Shown: in pieces, positions 54,867 to 62,587 of the stretch | Layout: every line of letters starts with the position of its first letter | How positions within the stretch are numbered: position 1 is the stretch's first letter | Assembly: GCA_965208965.1 (NCBI GenBank) | Contig: OZ242384.1 | Coordinates: forward strand, 3,224,001-3,288,000 | Reading direction: 5' to 3' | DNA from: Bin5 sp965208965 | GTDB lineage: Bacteria; Chloroflexota; Anaerolineae; Caldilineales; Caldilineaceae | DNA length: 64,000 nucleotides | The notes under the pieces: model-generated | Told to the model about the DNA's origin: nothing | Databases searched by the model: none | Seen by the model: only the letters and a program-made list of their open reading frames with translations | Made by a program: the position numbers and the translations under genes

Positions 54867-55006
54867 AATTCCCCAAACTACCCGGCAACCATTCCCGCGA
54901 TTTCAGTAGAAATAGCGAGACAGGCAGTTCTCCGGTTGCATTCGTATGTCCAGATTCGAGCAGGCATTGACAAAGAGGCCCAACACAGCCTGACAACGAG
55001 GTCCCC

Positions 55007-56242
55007 ATGACAGGTCCATTTCGCCTTGCCAATGAAGTCGACACGACAGGTTTCGGCGATACGGGTATGCGCCTGGGAGACCTGGACGGCGACGGCGAGT
55101 TGGAAGCGGTCTTCTTCCAGGCCCGCGACTGCCACATTCCCCGCATGTCGGCCGGCGGTTACCGCCACGAGAAGCAGGTCCACTGCGTCACCGCCATGAA
55201 GCTGGACGGCGACGTGATGTGGCAGGAGGGGGCTCCGCTGGGCACGGGCCACTGGGCCATGCACGAGGTTGCGGCCGCGGTCAGCGACATCGACGGTGAC
55301 GGCAAACAAGAGATCGTCTACGTGACCGAACGCGACGGCCGCAGTTACCTCAGGATCCTCGAAGGCGACCGCGGCTACTACCGCAAAGAGGTGGAAACGG
55401 GCCCCAACTGTGTTCTGCAGCTGTGCGACATCCGCGGCCTCGGCGCCAGGCGCGACATTCTCGTCTCCACATTCGTGAATCCCATCTACATCTATGATGA
55501 CGATCTGAACTGCCTGTGGAACTGCCACTTCTACGGCGGGGCCGGGCATTCACACGACTTCTACGACATCGACGGCGACGGCAAGGAGGAGGCCTTCATA
55601 GGCTACTGCTGCGTGCGCGCCGATGGGCTCAAGGTCTGGTGGCGGCCCGATCTGGAGCCGCACCTTGAGGAGATGACACGCGCGCCCCACGTCGATCATC
55701 TGCACGTTCACGACATCGACGATGACGGCAGGCCGGAGCTGCTCATGGTCGCCGGCAAAGACCTAGTGGTCCTAGATGCCGCCACCGGCGAAGATCGATG
55801 GATTTTCGAGGGCACGCACATCCAGACCTGCGCGGTGGGCAAGTTCCTGCCGGAGATGGAGGGGCAGCAGCTCTTTGTCACGGAACGGCGGCTGCACGGC
55901 GAAGACGCCCATATCGGCTTCCGCGGCTACCTGGTGGATTGCGGGGGCAACGAGATCTGGCGCATGGAAAAGGCCGGCTACGGCCGGACGATACGGCTCG
56001 CCGGCGCCGAGGCCGATGTTATCTTTGCCGAGTGCCAGGGAAAGAAGCCGACGCTCATCGACGGGCACGGGAAGATCATCCAGGAGCTGGATATGCCGCT
56101 GCACACCTATGCCGAAGACCGTTTTGACGACGGCGATACCGGCGTGCGTGCGGTCTTCACAGTTGCCGATACGAACGGCGACGGCAAGGTGGAGCTCCTG
56201 GGGTACAACCGGACGCGCCTGTGGCACTGGGTGCAGGATTAG
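55007..56242 (+). CDS. FG-GAP/VCBS repeat protein (rhamnogalacturonan lyase-like propeller)
   Basis: This 411-residue protein has repeated calcium-binding motifs of the DxDGDG type: GDLDGDGE near residue 26, DIDGDGK near 94 and 188, DIDDDGR near 237 and DTNGDGK near 390. These mark FG-GAP/VCBS-like propeller blades as in integrin alpha chains and in PL11 rhamnogalacturonan lyases. There is no signal peptide. Interspersed segments (SHDFYDIDGDG, HVHDIDDDG) add histidines next to the repeats. It is flanked by the toxin-antitoxin remnants and a solute-binding lipoprotein. A polysaccharide-related function is inferred from the fold and from the four propeller neighbours. A GAGGT motif precedes the ATG. 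Confidence 0.75.
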   Translation: MTGPFRLANEVDTTGFGDTGMRLGDLDGDGELEAVFFQARDCHIPRMSAGGYRHEKQVHCVTAMKLDGDVMWQEGAPLGTGHWAMHEVAAAVSDIDGDGKQEIVYVTERDGRSYLRILEGDRGYYRKEVETGPNCVLQLCDIRGLGARRDILVSTFVNPIYIYDDDLNCLWNCHFYGGAGHSHDFYDIDGDGKEEAFIGYCCVRADGLKVWWRPDLEPHLEEMTRAPHVDHLHVHDIDDDGRPELLMVAGKDLVVLDAATGEDRWIFEGTHIQTCAVGKFLPEMEGQQLFVTERRLHGEDAHIGFRGYLVDCGGNEIWRMEKAGYGRTIRLAGAEADVIFAECQGKKPTLIDGHGKIIQELDMPLHTYAEDRFDDGDTGVRAVFTVADTNGDGKVELLGYNRTRLWHWVQD

Positions 56243-56347
56243 CGGAAGTCTGTAGAAGATTGGCGTATTGCGATTCCAACTCTTCCAACTTATCCAACTT
56301 TCAACGAAGGTAATCATTGCTGGGACTCTCAACAAAGGAGACAACCA

Positions 56348-58369
56348 ATGAGGAGTCTGAAGTCAAAGGGAAACTGGATTAACCGCCGAGAGTTCATGCG
56401 CGTTTCCGGCGCGGCCACGGCCGGCCTGGTGGCCGTAGCTTGCGGCGCGGGCGGTGAGCCTGAAGCAGAGATGGCGGCCGAGCCGGCCGCTGACGAGGCT
56501 CCCGCCGAAGAGGCCGCGCCTGCGGCGTCGGGCAGTATGTACAGCGAGGCGCCGATGCTGGCAGAAATGGTGGCAGCCGGTGACCTGCCTCCCGTGGATG
56601 AACGACTGCCTGCCAGTCCTGCCGTATTGGAAGCCGTAGAGCAGGTCGGCAAGTACGGCGGCACCATCCGCCGCGGCTTCAAAGGCGTCTCCGACCGCTG
56701 GGGCCCGACCAAGATGCAGAACGAGTCGCTCACCTGGTACAACATGGACCTGACGCTGCGGCCCAACATGGTAGAATCCTGGGAGACCAATGCGGACGCC
56801 ACCGAGTGGACTTTCCACCTGCGCGAGGGGTTGAAGTGGTCGGACGGAACGCCGTTCGACAGCGACAGCTTCATGTGGTGGTACGAGAACCACTTCTCCA
56901 ACGAGGACCTGACGCCAGCGGTCTCGATTCGCTGGGGAACGGGTACGCCGCGCGTGCCGATGGTGGTGTCGGCTCCCGACAACAACACGGTCATGATGAC
57001 CTTCGAACATCCCAAGCCGCTCTTCGCCTTCGATGTGACCCGCTCGCACTGTTTCTCGCCGGGGCACTACATGCAGCAGTTCCACATCGATCTGACAGAA
57101 GACAAGGCGGCCCTGGAGGCGCAGATCGATGAAGCGGGCGTCGACTCCTGGGACCAGTACTACGTCGACCGAAACTGGTGGTATCTGAACCCGGACAGGC
57201 CCAACATCGGCCCCTGGCTCTCGAAGAACGAGCTTTCCTCCGAGCTGTTCCTGATGGAGCGGAACCCCTACTTTTGGCAGGTGGATGAAGAGGGCCAGCA
57301 GCTGCCCTACATCGACAAGGTGACGCACCGTCTCTTCGACACTAATGACGTGTTCAACCTGCGCGTCATCAACGGTGAGGTCGACTTCCAGGCCCGGCAC
57401 ATTCAGACTGGCAACTTCACGCTCTACAAGGAGAATGAAGATGCCGGCGATTACCGGGTCATAATCGGTACCTCGACCCGGCACGAAGTGGTTACGCCCA
57501 ACCAGGGCGCGCAGGACCCGCGCGTGCGCGAGCTGTTCGAGAACAGAGACGTACGTATTGCAATGTCCCTGGCGGTGGACCGCGACGGGTTGAACGAACT
57601 TGTGTGGGACGGCCTGCTGACACCGCGCCAGTACAGCCCGCTCGATCAGTCGCCCCAGTACTACGCCAAGCTGACCGAAGCCTACGCTGGGTACGATCCG
57701 GACCGCGCCAACCAGCTCCTCGACGATGCCGGTTACGCCGAACGCGACTCCGACGGCTTCAGGCTGTGGAAGGACGGCAGCGGCGAGACGCTGAGCTTCA
57801 TCATCGAAGGAACTTCCCAACCGGGCACGCCCGAAGAAGACTCGGTCCTCACGATCATCAAGTACTATGCAGAGATCGGTCTCAAGGCGACCTACAAGGG
57901 AATGGAGCGCTCGCTCTACACCGAGCACTGGTCTGCCAACACGCAGGACGCCGTCTACTGGGGCGGCTATCGCGATCTGCTGCCGATTCTGACGCCGTCG
58001 CCCTGGATCGGCACGGAGCTGGACCGCCCCTGGGCTGGCGCGTACGGCCGCTGGAAGGTGGACGAGAACGACGCCAACGGTGAACCGCCGCCGGAAGGCC
58101 ATTTCCTGTGGAAGATCTGGGAGATCTGGGACCAGGTCAGCGCCGAGCCGGATCCGGCCAAGCGTGACGAGCTGTTCTACCAGATCCTGGACATCTGGGC
58201 AGAGGAGATCCCGATCGTCGGCTATCTGGGACAGTCGCCGGCGCTGATTATCATGAAGAACAAGATGTACAACTATATCTCAGGCCAGCCGGTCAACGAC
58301 GGGCTGGAGGACGAGCATTTCCTGAATCCGCAGCTGCTCTCCTGGGAAGATCCTGAGAATCACATGTAG
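56348..58369 (+). CDS. Large ABC transporter substrate-binding lipoprotein, orphan 2
   Basis: This 673-residue solute-binding protein is a paralogue of that at 45933. It has a twin-arginine motif (NRREFMR, 12-18) and a lipobox Cys32 (AVAC). The mature N-terminus YSEAPMLAEMVAAGDLPPVD matches that of orphan 1 almost exactly, then diverges. The family 5 region ATEWTFHLREGLKWSDGTPF is intact. No permease or ATPase is adjacent, and the paralogue is separated from it by the four propellers, so the two probably serve as ligand-capturing proteins for a transporter encoded elsewhere. A GGAG Shine-Dalgarno (AAAGGAG) precedes the ATG. Confidence 0.9.
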   Translation: MRSLKSKGNWINRREFMRVSGAATAGLVAVACGAGGEPEAEMAAEPAADEAPAEEAAPAASGSMYSEAPMLAEMVAAGDLPPVDERLPASPAVLEAVEQVGKYGGTIRRGFKGVSDRWGPTKMQNESLTWYNMDLTLRPNMVESWETNADATEWTFHLREGLKWSDGTPFDSDSFMWWYENHFSNEDLTPAVSIRWGTGTPRVPMVVSAPDNNTVMMTFEHPKPLFAFDVTRSHCFSPGHYMQQFHIDLTEDKAALEAQIDEAGVDSWDQYYVDRNWWYLNPDRPNIGPWLSKNELSSELFLMERNPYFWQVDEEGQQLPYIDKVTHRLFDTNDVFNLRVINGEVDFQARHIQTGNFTLYKENEDAGDYRVIIGTSTRHEVVTPNQGAQDPRVRELFENRDVRIAMSLAVDRDGLNELVWDGLLTPRQYSPLDQSPQYYAKLTEAYAGYDPDRANQLLDDAGYAERDSDGFRLWKDGSGETLSFIIEGTSQPGTPEEDSVLTIIKYYAEIGLKATYKGMERSLYTEHWSANTQDAVYWGGYRDLLPILTPSPWIGTELDRPWAGAYGRWKVDENDANGEPPPEGHFLWKIWEIWDQVSAEPDPAKRDELFYQILDIWAEEIPIVGYLGQSPALIIMKNKMYNYISGQPVNDGLEDEHFLNPQLLSWEDPENHM

Positions 58370-58533
58370 GACGAAGCAAAGAACGGGAAACATGCGATCA
58401 CGTGCTTGAGCACGCTGTCGCGTACGGAGTCCCGCTTTTGTGAAACGTATGCGGACGGCGCAACGGTCCTAATTCCTCAGACACCGTTGCGCCGTCCAAA
58501 TCCGCCGCCCACCAACTGAGACTGGCAACCCCT

Positions 58534-59043
58534 ATGGCATCGACCGAACAGCCTTCCCGCCCGCGATTCACCTCCGTCAAGACGTACAAGCACGCGGCGG
58601 GCCATCCCTCTTTCTGGTATCCCCCGGAGTGGCAGCTGCAGGAAACGGATACGCCGCATCCGGCAGTAAGCCTCTACCCGGAACCCTCCGACGAGGCTAC
58701 CTTCATCTCGATTACGGTCCAGGATATGGGGCAGCCGCTGGCGGCGGAGGAAAGTTCGCTGCTGGCTGAGGGAATCGAGGAAGGGCTGAACCAGCTTGAA
58801 GAGTGCGTGGTTGAAAGGCTGGAGGCCCTGGACGACGTGGGCGACTGGTGCCAGGAGTGGGTGTGCACGTTCGTGCAGGATGGGACAACGCGGCGGCGCA
58901 GAGCGCGGCTGTTTTGCGCCGGGCAGTTCCTGTATTCCGTCGTGGTTCAGGGCTCCACCACCGAACGCTATGAATACTGGCGGGGCATGATGGAGTGGGT
59001 CATGTTGACGGTCCTGAACACGACGGTCGATATGGGCGCGTAG
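58534..59043 (+). CDS. Small protein of unknown function (PsbP/DUF1795-like fold suspected)
   Basis: This 169-residue protein has the segment HPSFWYPPEWQLQE followed by FISITVQDMGQ and a long helix, then strands, ending with a helix before the stop. That order (a substrate-like YPPEW motif, beta-sheet, long helix, and C-terminal strands plus helix) resembles PsbP/DUF1795-like small domains, but I do not recognise it firmly. There is no signal peptide or membrane segment. It lies 164 bp after orphan SBP 2 and is the last chromosomal gene before the mobile region. A stand-alone stress or surface-stability role is only a guess. Confidence 0.5.
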   Translation: MASTEQPSRPRFTSVKTYKHAAGHPSFWYPPEWQLQETDTPHPAVSLYPEPSDEATFISITVQDMGQPLAAEESSLLAEGIEEGLNQLEECVVERLEALDDVGDWCQEWVCTFVQDGTTRRRRARLFCAGQFLYSVVVQGSTTERYEYWRGMMEWVMLTVLNTTVDMGA

Positions 59044-59150
59044 ACTGCCGTTATCGGGTTGTTCTCTGATCTGTAATCATCCCTGGAATCTGAAACGCTT
59101 CTCTTTGAATCAACTCAAGCGAACGGAAATGAAGACCATGAAGGACGGAA

Positions 59151-59314
59151 GGCGACTCTAAGCTGGGGGCTTGCCTCTTTGGTTAAGCCCATTGCGTTAT
59201 TCTGAGTCGTCGTCATATCCTTGTTCGTAATCGAGATGGTACCCGCCACCACCAGACCGTCTATTTCGTGATTGTTTGGGAATTACGTACTTGGTGCAAC
59301 AAACTGAGCAAAGG
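59151..59314. repeat. Left terminal inverted repeat
   Basis: It begins GGCGACTCTAAGCTGGGGGC and matches the right arm after reverse complementing. The outer 125 bp are near identical; the inner 40 bp (ending at TGAGCAAAGG) are about 85 percent alike. Confidence 0.75.
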
Positions 59315-59328
59315 AAGAAGTAGCCTTT

Positions 59329-59358
59329 TTGGACATAGCAGGGATTGTATGCTATACA
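59329..59358 (+). promoter_or_regulatory. Putative promoter for the 54-residue gene inside the transposon
   Basis: TTGGAC (59329-59334) and TATACA (59353-59358) have an 18-base spacer. The start codon at 59413 is 55 bp downstream. Confidence 0.4.
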
Positions 59359-59412
59359 AATGTCATGATCTTCCGTGTTAATCTATCTCCCCGCTGATAG
59401 GAGAACACTGCA

Positions 59413-59577
59413 ATGCCCGAGTCCCGGCAAGAAACTGCCCTTAAGGAGTTGAAAAAAGCCCTTCGTAAAGTTGTGGCTTACGAACCAACTCCAAAGCCTC
59501 AGAAGAATCCCCAGCCTAAGGTTGACCATCGCCTTTCCATAAAAGGGAAAGTGCGAAAAGTTCCTTCTCCCTCGTAG
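59413..59577 (+). CDS. Small basic protein, 54 residues
   Basis: The ATG at 59413 opens a frame of 54 residues (MPESRQETALKELKKALRKV, then a Pro/Lys-rich tail ending RKVPSPS). It is strongly basic, with a helix-forming N-terminal half. A TAGGAG motif about 13 bases upstream could be its Shine-Dalgarno, and a promoter-like pair lies before it. It is within the transposon and converges with the HNH gene. No family is recognised. Confidence 0.45.
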   Translation: MPESRQETALKELKKALRKVVAYEPTPKPQKNPQPKVDHRLSIKGKVRKVPSPS

Positions 59578-59605
59578 GCCAACTACTCAGTTGTGTCTAG
59601 AAGCG

Positions 59606-59639
59606 AAAAAGTAAACCCGCCAGCCAGAAGACTGACGGG
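59606..59639 (-). terminator. Intrinsic terminator downstream of the HNH gene
   Basis: Read on the minus strand, CCCGTCAG (59639-59632) pairs with CTGGCGGG (59623-59616), including one G-U pair, and is followed by a T-rich run (TTTACTTTTT, 59615-59606). It begins nine bases after the HNH stop. Confidence 0.6.
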
Positions 59640-59647
59640 CTGTCAGC

Positions 59648-60622
59648 CTATTCACAAACCCATCCATCTCCATCCCCATCGCGCATATACTTGTACGCCG
59701 GATGTGTGGTGGGCACAGGGGCAATTCCATGCGCTCTGGCCTCGGCGCATGTGATTCTGCCATTTCCGTTGTCGTCATAAAGCTCGAGTGGATGAATTCC
59801 GTCACGTGTCGTCGTAGGTGACGGCGATGTACCCACTTCTGCTCGACGAGGAATACTCAACGCAGTGGAAATACAGGAGTCCAGAATCTCTTTCGCCTTT
59901 GTCGCCTCGGCCAAGTCCATCGTCAAATGATATTTCTTCTTGACTTCAACAACGCGATCCGCATACCAGCAGACGTTCATGATCGGCAGCCATTCGGCTA
60001 AATCATAGTTCCTCTTTTGTTGTTGGTTGAGTTGAGGGTTGGCGAGAGTCAGATTCAGAAGATCGTTGGCAAAAGCCCATTTGGTCTCCTGACTGGCGGC
60101 GCAGAGTCCGCTGTCATGGGCCTCGGAAAGAGCCACGATGTGGTCAATGTCAGATTCAGACAGGTCGTAAAAAAACTGTCCATTATATGGGCTAAACATG
60201 TAGCCGTGCTGTTGAGCTACTATCTGCGGTTCGAGGGTCTGGGAATATGCGTACTGGTCTCGGCTGTATGGCGCACAGCGATTCTCTGGGGCAACAGCAA
60301 CGCCAAGAATGAATTTTGGGTCAGGTTCGGCTATTTCTGCCTTGTCGTCGCTCTTGGGGCCGTTTTCGGATCTTGTCAGCTTTGCCTCGATCAGACGAAA
60401 CCGCGTAGAGGTACTGGCCGTCAGCCCTTCGGTTGATTCTTCTGCGGGAGATGATGAGCCAACTTGAGAACGAAATTCAAACGCCCATTGAATTGTCTGA
60501 TAGTGGGTCTCACCGTTTAGGTATGGGGCATCGATACGATTCTGCAAAGAAGCGTCTCGACGAGATTCTTTCAGAAATGAACGTGGAGGAGGAGTGAAAT
60601 GGTTAAAACCAAAATAAGGCAA
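59648..60622 (-). CDS. HNH-type endonuclease with C-terminal Excalibur domain (passenger gene)
   Basis: The central part (about 105-250) matches the HNH nuclease family with the DIDHIVAL motif (158-165, catalytic His161), SEAHDSGLC, and the metal-linked NDLLNLTLA and NYDLAEWLP stretches. The C-terminal 40 residues are an Excalibur domain: DDNGNGRITCAEARAHGI and RDGDGDGWVCE, a calcium-binding pattern found in extracellular proteins. I see no signal peptide. The furthest start, a TTG at 60620-60622, gives 324 residues, but the first 90 are low in similarity and overlap small plus-strand frames, so the real start may be internal. The gene is the last of a tight minus-strand set with the transposase. 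It may act on DNA during transposition or defence; this is inference. Confidence 0.7.
   Translation of the reverse strand: MPYFGFNHFTPPPRSFLKESRRDASLQNRIDAPYLNGETHYQTIQWAFEFRSQVGSSSPAEESTEGLTASTSTRFRLIEAKLTRSENGPKSDDKAEIAEPDPKFILGVAVAPENRCAPYSRDQYAYSQTLEPQIVAQQHGYMFSPYNGQFFYDLSESDIDHIVALSEAHDSGLCAASQETKWAFANDLLNLTLANPQLNQQQKRNYDLAEWLPIMNVCWYADRVVEVKKKYHLTMDLAEATKAKEILDSCISTALSIPRRAEVGTSPSPTTTRDGIHPLELYDDNGNGRITCAEARAHGIAPVPTTHPAYKYMRDGDGDGWVCE
60454..60597 (+). CDS. Small plus-strand frame, 47 residues, antisense to the HNH gene start
   Basis: ATG at 60454 (a second ATG precedes it at 60451) opens 47 codons beginning MSQLENEIQTPIELSDSG and ending with a helix SAKKRLDEILSEMNVEEE. GCGGGAG is the likely Shine-Dalgarno. 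Its stop is one base before the next plus-strand start, so the two would be coupled. Both compete with the minus-strand operon for the same DNA; I cannot tell which is expressed. Confidence 0.4.
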   Translation: MSQLENEIQTPIELSDSGSHRLGMGHRYDSAKKRLDEILSEMNVEEE

Positions 60623-60838
60623 GTAACTATTCCGGAGACTCTAGAATTTGCCCTAATTCAATTTTCTCTGCCATCGCTAGAAGACCCTGAAAAAGCTCAA
60701 TCTGTAGAGATAACCGTTTCTTCTCCAGATCGAGATATTCATCGAGTGATCTGCGAAGCTGCCGATAGTCTACTTGAGCGCTTAGAGTCCGTGCACGCTG
60801 AGGTAACGTCCCTGAAAAAACATCATTCGAATCAATAG
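60599..60838 (+). CDS. Small plus-strand frame, 79 residues, antisense to transposon operon
   Basis: The ATG at 60599 follows GGAGGAG, an excellent Shine-Dalgarno. The translation (MVKTKIRQVTIPETLEFALI, then LLERLESVHAEV near the C-terminus) is protein-like, with a predicted beta-alpha pattern, but no family is recognised. Almost the whole frame overlaps the minus-strand frame 60627-60851, shifted by one base. One of them is probably spurious. The plus pair (47 plus 79 residues) looks like a bicistron. Confidence 0.4.
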   Translation: MVKTKIRQVTIPETLEFALIQFSLPSLEDPEKAQSVEITVSSPDRDIHRVICEAADSLLERLESVHAEVTSLKKHHSNQ

Positions 60839-60851
60839 ACTGCGTGGTCAT
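60627..60851 (-). CDS. Small helical protein coupled to the transposase, 74 residues
   Basis: The ATG at 60851 overlaps the TGA of the transposase gene (ATGA) and has GGAG 9-12 bases upstream inside the transposase gene, a typical sign of coupled translation. The protein is mostly helical (VDYRQLRRSLDEYLDLEKKR and LSLQIELFQGLLAMAEKIEL), without a known domain. Its stop is four bases before the HNH gene's earliest start. It overlaps a plus-strand frame, so it may not be translated, but the operon-like spacing favours it. Confidence 0.5.
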   Translation of the reverse strand: MTTQSIDSNDVFSGTLPQRARTLSAQVDYRQLRRSLDEYLDLEKKRLSLQIELFQGLLAMAEKIELGQILESPE

Positions 60852-61798
60852 TCTATGAGCTCCTTGTACGTCAACTGGGTCTCGCAAGACCGTTGAAGAA
60901 GGCCCCGTAATCTCACTGAAATAGGGATGGAGTCGCTGCCTTTAGTCAGCCGATAGGCGATTTCATTGTAGTAGCGATGGCCGTGCTTCTTCGACCATTG
61001 GTGATAGGTCCCTTTGTGGACGCGTTTCACCATCACCCAGACGCTTTCGATGGAATTGGTAGTGACTTCGTCCCTGACGTATTCACCCTTTTTGTGACTG
61101 ACGATCTCATGGTCGTACCAATTCTCGAGGTTCTCGTACCCCACGTATTCGTCAGTATACACTATCGCGCCCTTTTCGATAGTGACGCGAATATCGGCTT
61201 CCAGCACCTTTTTTGATTTAGCAGGAATGGGACGGATGAGTATAGGTCCGTCCCGTTCCCGCATACCGAGAATAAGCTGTTTGCCCTCGATCCAATTACC
61301 ATGCAACTTTTTATCGCTGTGCTTATTCTTTTCCAGACCGCCGACATAAGCCTCATCGATTTCGATAATGCCCTTGCGCTGCTCTGGGTCCGGAGCCATG
61401 GCTTCCCTGATCTTGTGGAGCATACGCCAGGCCGATTTTTGCTCTATTCCGAGCTCCTTGCCTAGCTGGATACTGCTAACGCCTTTGCGGGCGATCTGAA
61501 AGAGGTAGAGGGCGTAGAACCATTTTCTGAGCGGGATTTTGGAGCGCTCGAAGATTGTTCCCGTCCGCACGGAGAACTGACGGCGACAGTCATTGCAGTT
61601 GTGTCTGTTTTGCTTGGCGATTTGTTTTGTGCGGGCAGACTTGCAGCGAGGACAGATTACTCCGTCTGGCCAACGAACAGACGTGAAAAGGTCAATCGCG
61701 GTCTGTTCGTCCGGTAACAGCTCGAAGAATTCAAAGACGCTGAGATGTTTTCGGTCGTCGTCGACCAGGACGTTGAAAGCCACTGAAAGGGGCAGCAA
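60848..61798 (-). CDS. IS1595-family transposase
   Basis: This 316-residue transposase has an N-terminal zinc ribbon with Cys49/Cys52 and Cys68/Cys71, a helix-turn-helix region (GVSSIQLGKELGIEQKSAWR), and an RNase H-like catalytic domain with Asp148 (EIDEAYVGG), Asp216 (YTDEYVGY) and a third position at Asn248/Glu251 (TTNSIESVW). That arrangement is the ISXO2-like/IS1595 type. The earliest start is a TTG at 61796-61798; a GTG at 61783 is an alternative. The gene lies inside the right part of the transposon and would be transcribed inward. It appears complete, so the element may be mobile. Confidence 0.9.
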   Translation of the reverse strand: MLPLSVAFNVLVDDDRKHLSVFEFFELLPDEQTAIDLFTSVRWPDGVICPRCKSARTKQIAKQNRHNCNDCRRQFSVRTGTIFERSKIPLRKWFYALYLFQIARKGVSSIQLGKELGIEQKSAWRMLHKIREAMAPDPEQRKGIIEIDEAYVGGLEKNKHSDKKLHGNWIEGKQLILGMRERDGPILIRPIPAKSKKVLEADIRVTIEKGAIVYTDEYVGYENLENWYDHEIVSHKKGEYVRDEVTTNSIESVWVMVKRVHKGTYHQWSKKHGHRYYNEIAYRLTKGSDSIPISVRLRGLLQRSCETQLTYKELIE

Positions 61799-61869
61799 AT
61801 ACAGCTGAAAACGAATATAATTTCACTCCACATTGTAGCACAAATGGCCGATTTACGCACCCTTAATTA

Positions 61870-62036
61870 CCCTTGCTCACTTTGTTGCATCAAGTACATA
61901 ATTCCCCAAAAAACAATCACGAAATAGACGGTCTGGTGGTGGCGGGTACCATCTCGATTACGAACAAGGATATGACGACGACTCAGAATAACGCATGGGC
62001 TTAACCAAAGAGGCAAGCCCCCAGCTTAGAGTCGCC
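61870..62036. repeat. Right terminal inverted repeat
   Basis: It ends AGCTTAGAGTCGCC at 62036, the mirror of the left arm. A TACAAT hexamer at about 61840-61845 (minus strand), just inside, could serve the transposase, but its -35 is weak. Confidence 0.75.
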
Positions 62037-62412
62037 ATACACTATCATCAGCCATGCCTTCGCGAATCTTCATGCCCATACGCCAAGCGGTGGGGGGCGT
62101 AAGGTCGAGGTCGCGGGAAAGTTGCAAACTGGAGACGCTTTTCTTGGCATTCAACAGAATCGCAATGCCCAAAAACCACTTCTGTAAGGGTATGCGGGTC
62201 GCCTTGAAAATCGTGCCCGTCAGGACGTTGTAACTATTGTGGCACTCTCATGGCAATTCCAACGACCTACGCGCTGATTCTCGCGCTTACGGGCAACCCT
62301 GTGACTGCCACAGAACGGGTAGGTAGGCTCATCGCCCCAACGCGTTTCTTCCAGATGGGCAATGCACGCTTCCTGTGTCGGGAACTTGCTGAAAACCTTG
62401 ACCAGATTCATT
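62037..62412 (-). pseudogene. Second IS1595-type transposase, frameshifted and truncated
   Basis: On the minus strand an ATG at 62412 preceded by AGGAGA opens MNLVKVFSKFPTQEACIAHL, runs to WNCHESATIVTTS and a stop at 62220. The same protein continues in the next frame as NSYNVLTGTIFKATRIPLQK and then SSLQLSRDLDLTPPTAWRMG, as in IS1595 transposases, up to the right end of the neighbouring transposon at 62036. So there is a one-base shift after the zinc-ribbon and the catalytic domain is missing. It cannot make a working enzyme. Confidence 0.8.
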
Positions 62413-62475
62413 CGGTATCTCCTGTAGTAATTAACCAACTTATACTACAAGTATACTCGATAATCTAGCATTTAT

Positions 62476-62498
62476 CAAGCCCCCAACTTAGAGTCGCC
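62476..62498. repeat. IS end sequence of the broken copy
   Basis: CAAGCCCCCAACTTAGAGTC plus GCC (62476-62498) matches the outermost 23 bp of the transposon arms with one difference. It marks the outer end of the broken second element and lies 64 bp before that transposase start. Confidence 0.7.
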
Positions 62499-62587
62499 TT
62501 CCTATGCCTAACCTCAACAATATAAGGGAGGCTCCGCGAGGGAAACCGAGCCTCCCATTCCTCACTGTAGGCCATCGAACTACGCCA

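Larger units (their letters stand above)
59151..62036. mobile_element. IS1595-type transposon with ~165-bp terminal inverted repeats and passenger genes
   Basis: The left arm (59151-59314) and right arm (61870-62036) are inverted copies of each other; the outer 125 bp are almost identical apart from two small indels. Inside are a transposase gene, a 74-codon gene overlapping it, an HNH-Excalibur gene, and on the other strand two overlapping small open frames plus a separate short gene. No 8-bp target duplication is found directly outside the arms (GGACGGAA on the left, ATACACTA on the right). The right side abuts a broken second IS1595 copy, which has a near-identical 23-bp end at 62476-62498. 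The outer element may have inserted into that older copy. Confidence 0.75.

Noticed and set aside
56363..58102. Minus-strand open frame of 579 codons opposite orphan SBP 2
   Set aside because: The solute-binding protein is certain; the antisense frame is a high-GC artefact.
59143..62044. 8-bp target duplication flanking the transposon
   Set aside because: GGACGGAA on the left and ATACACTA on the right do not match; the outer end at 62498 gives no match either.
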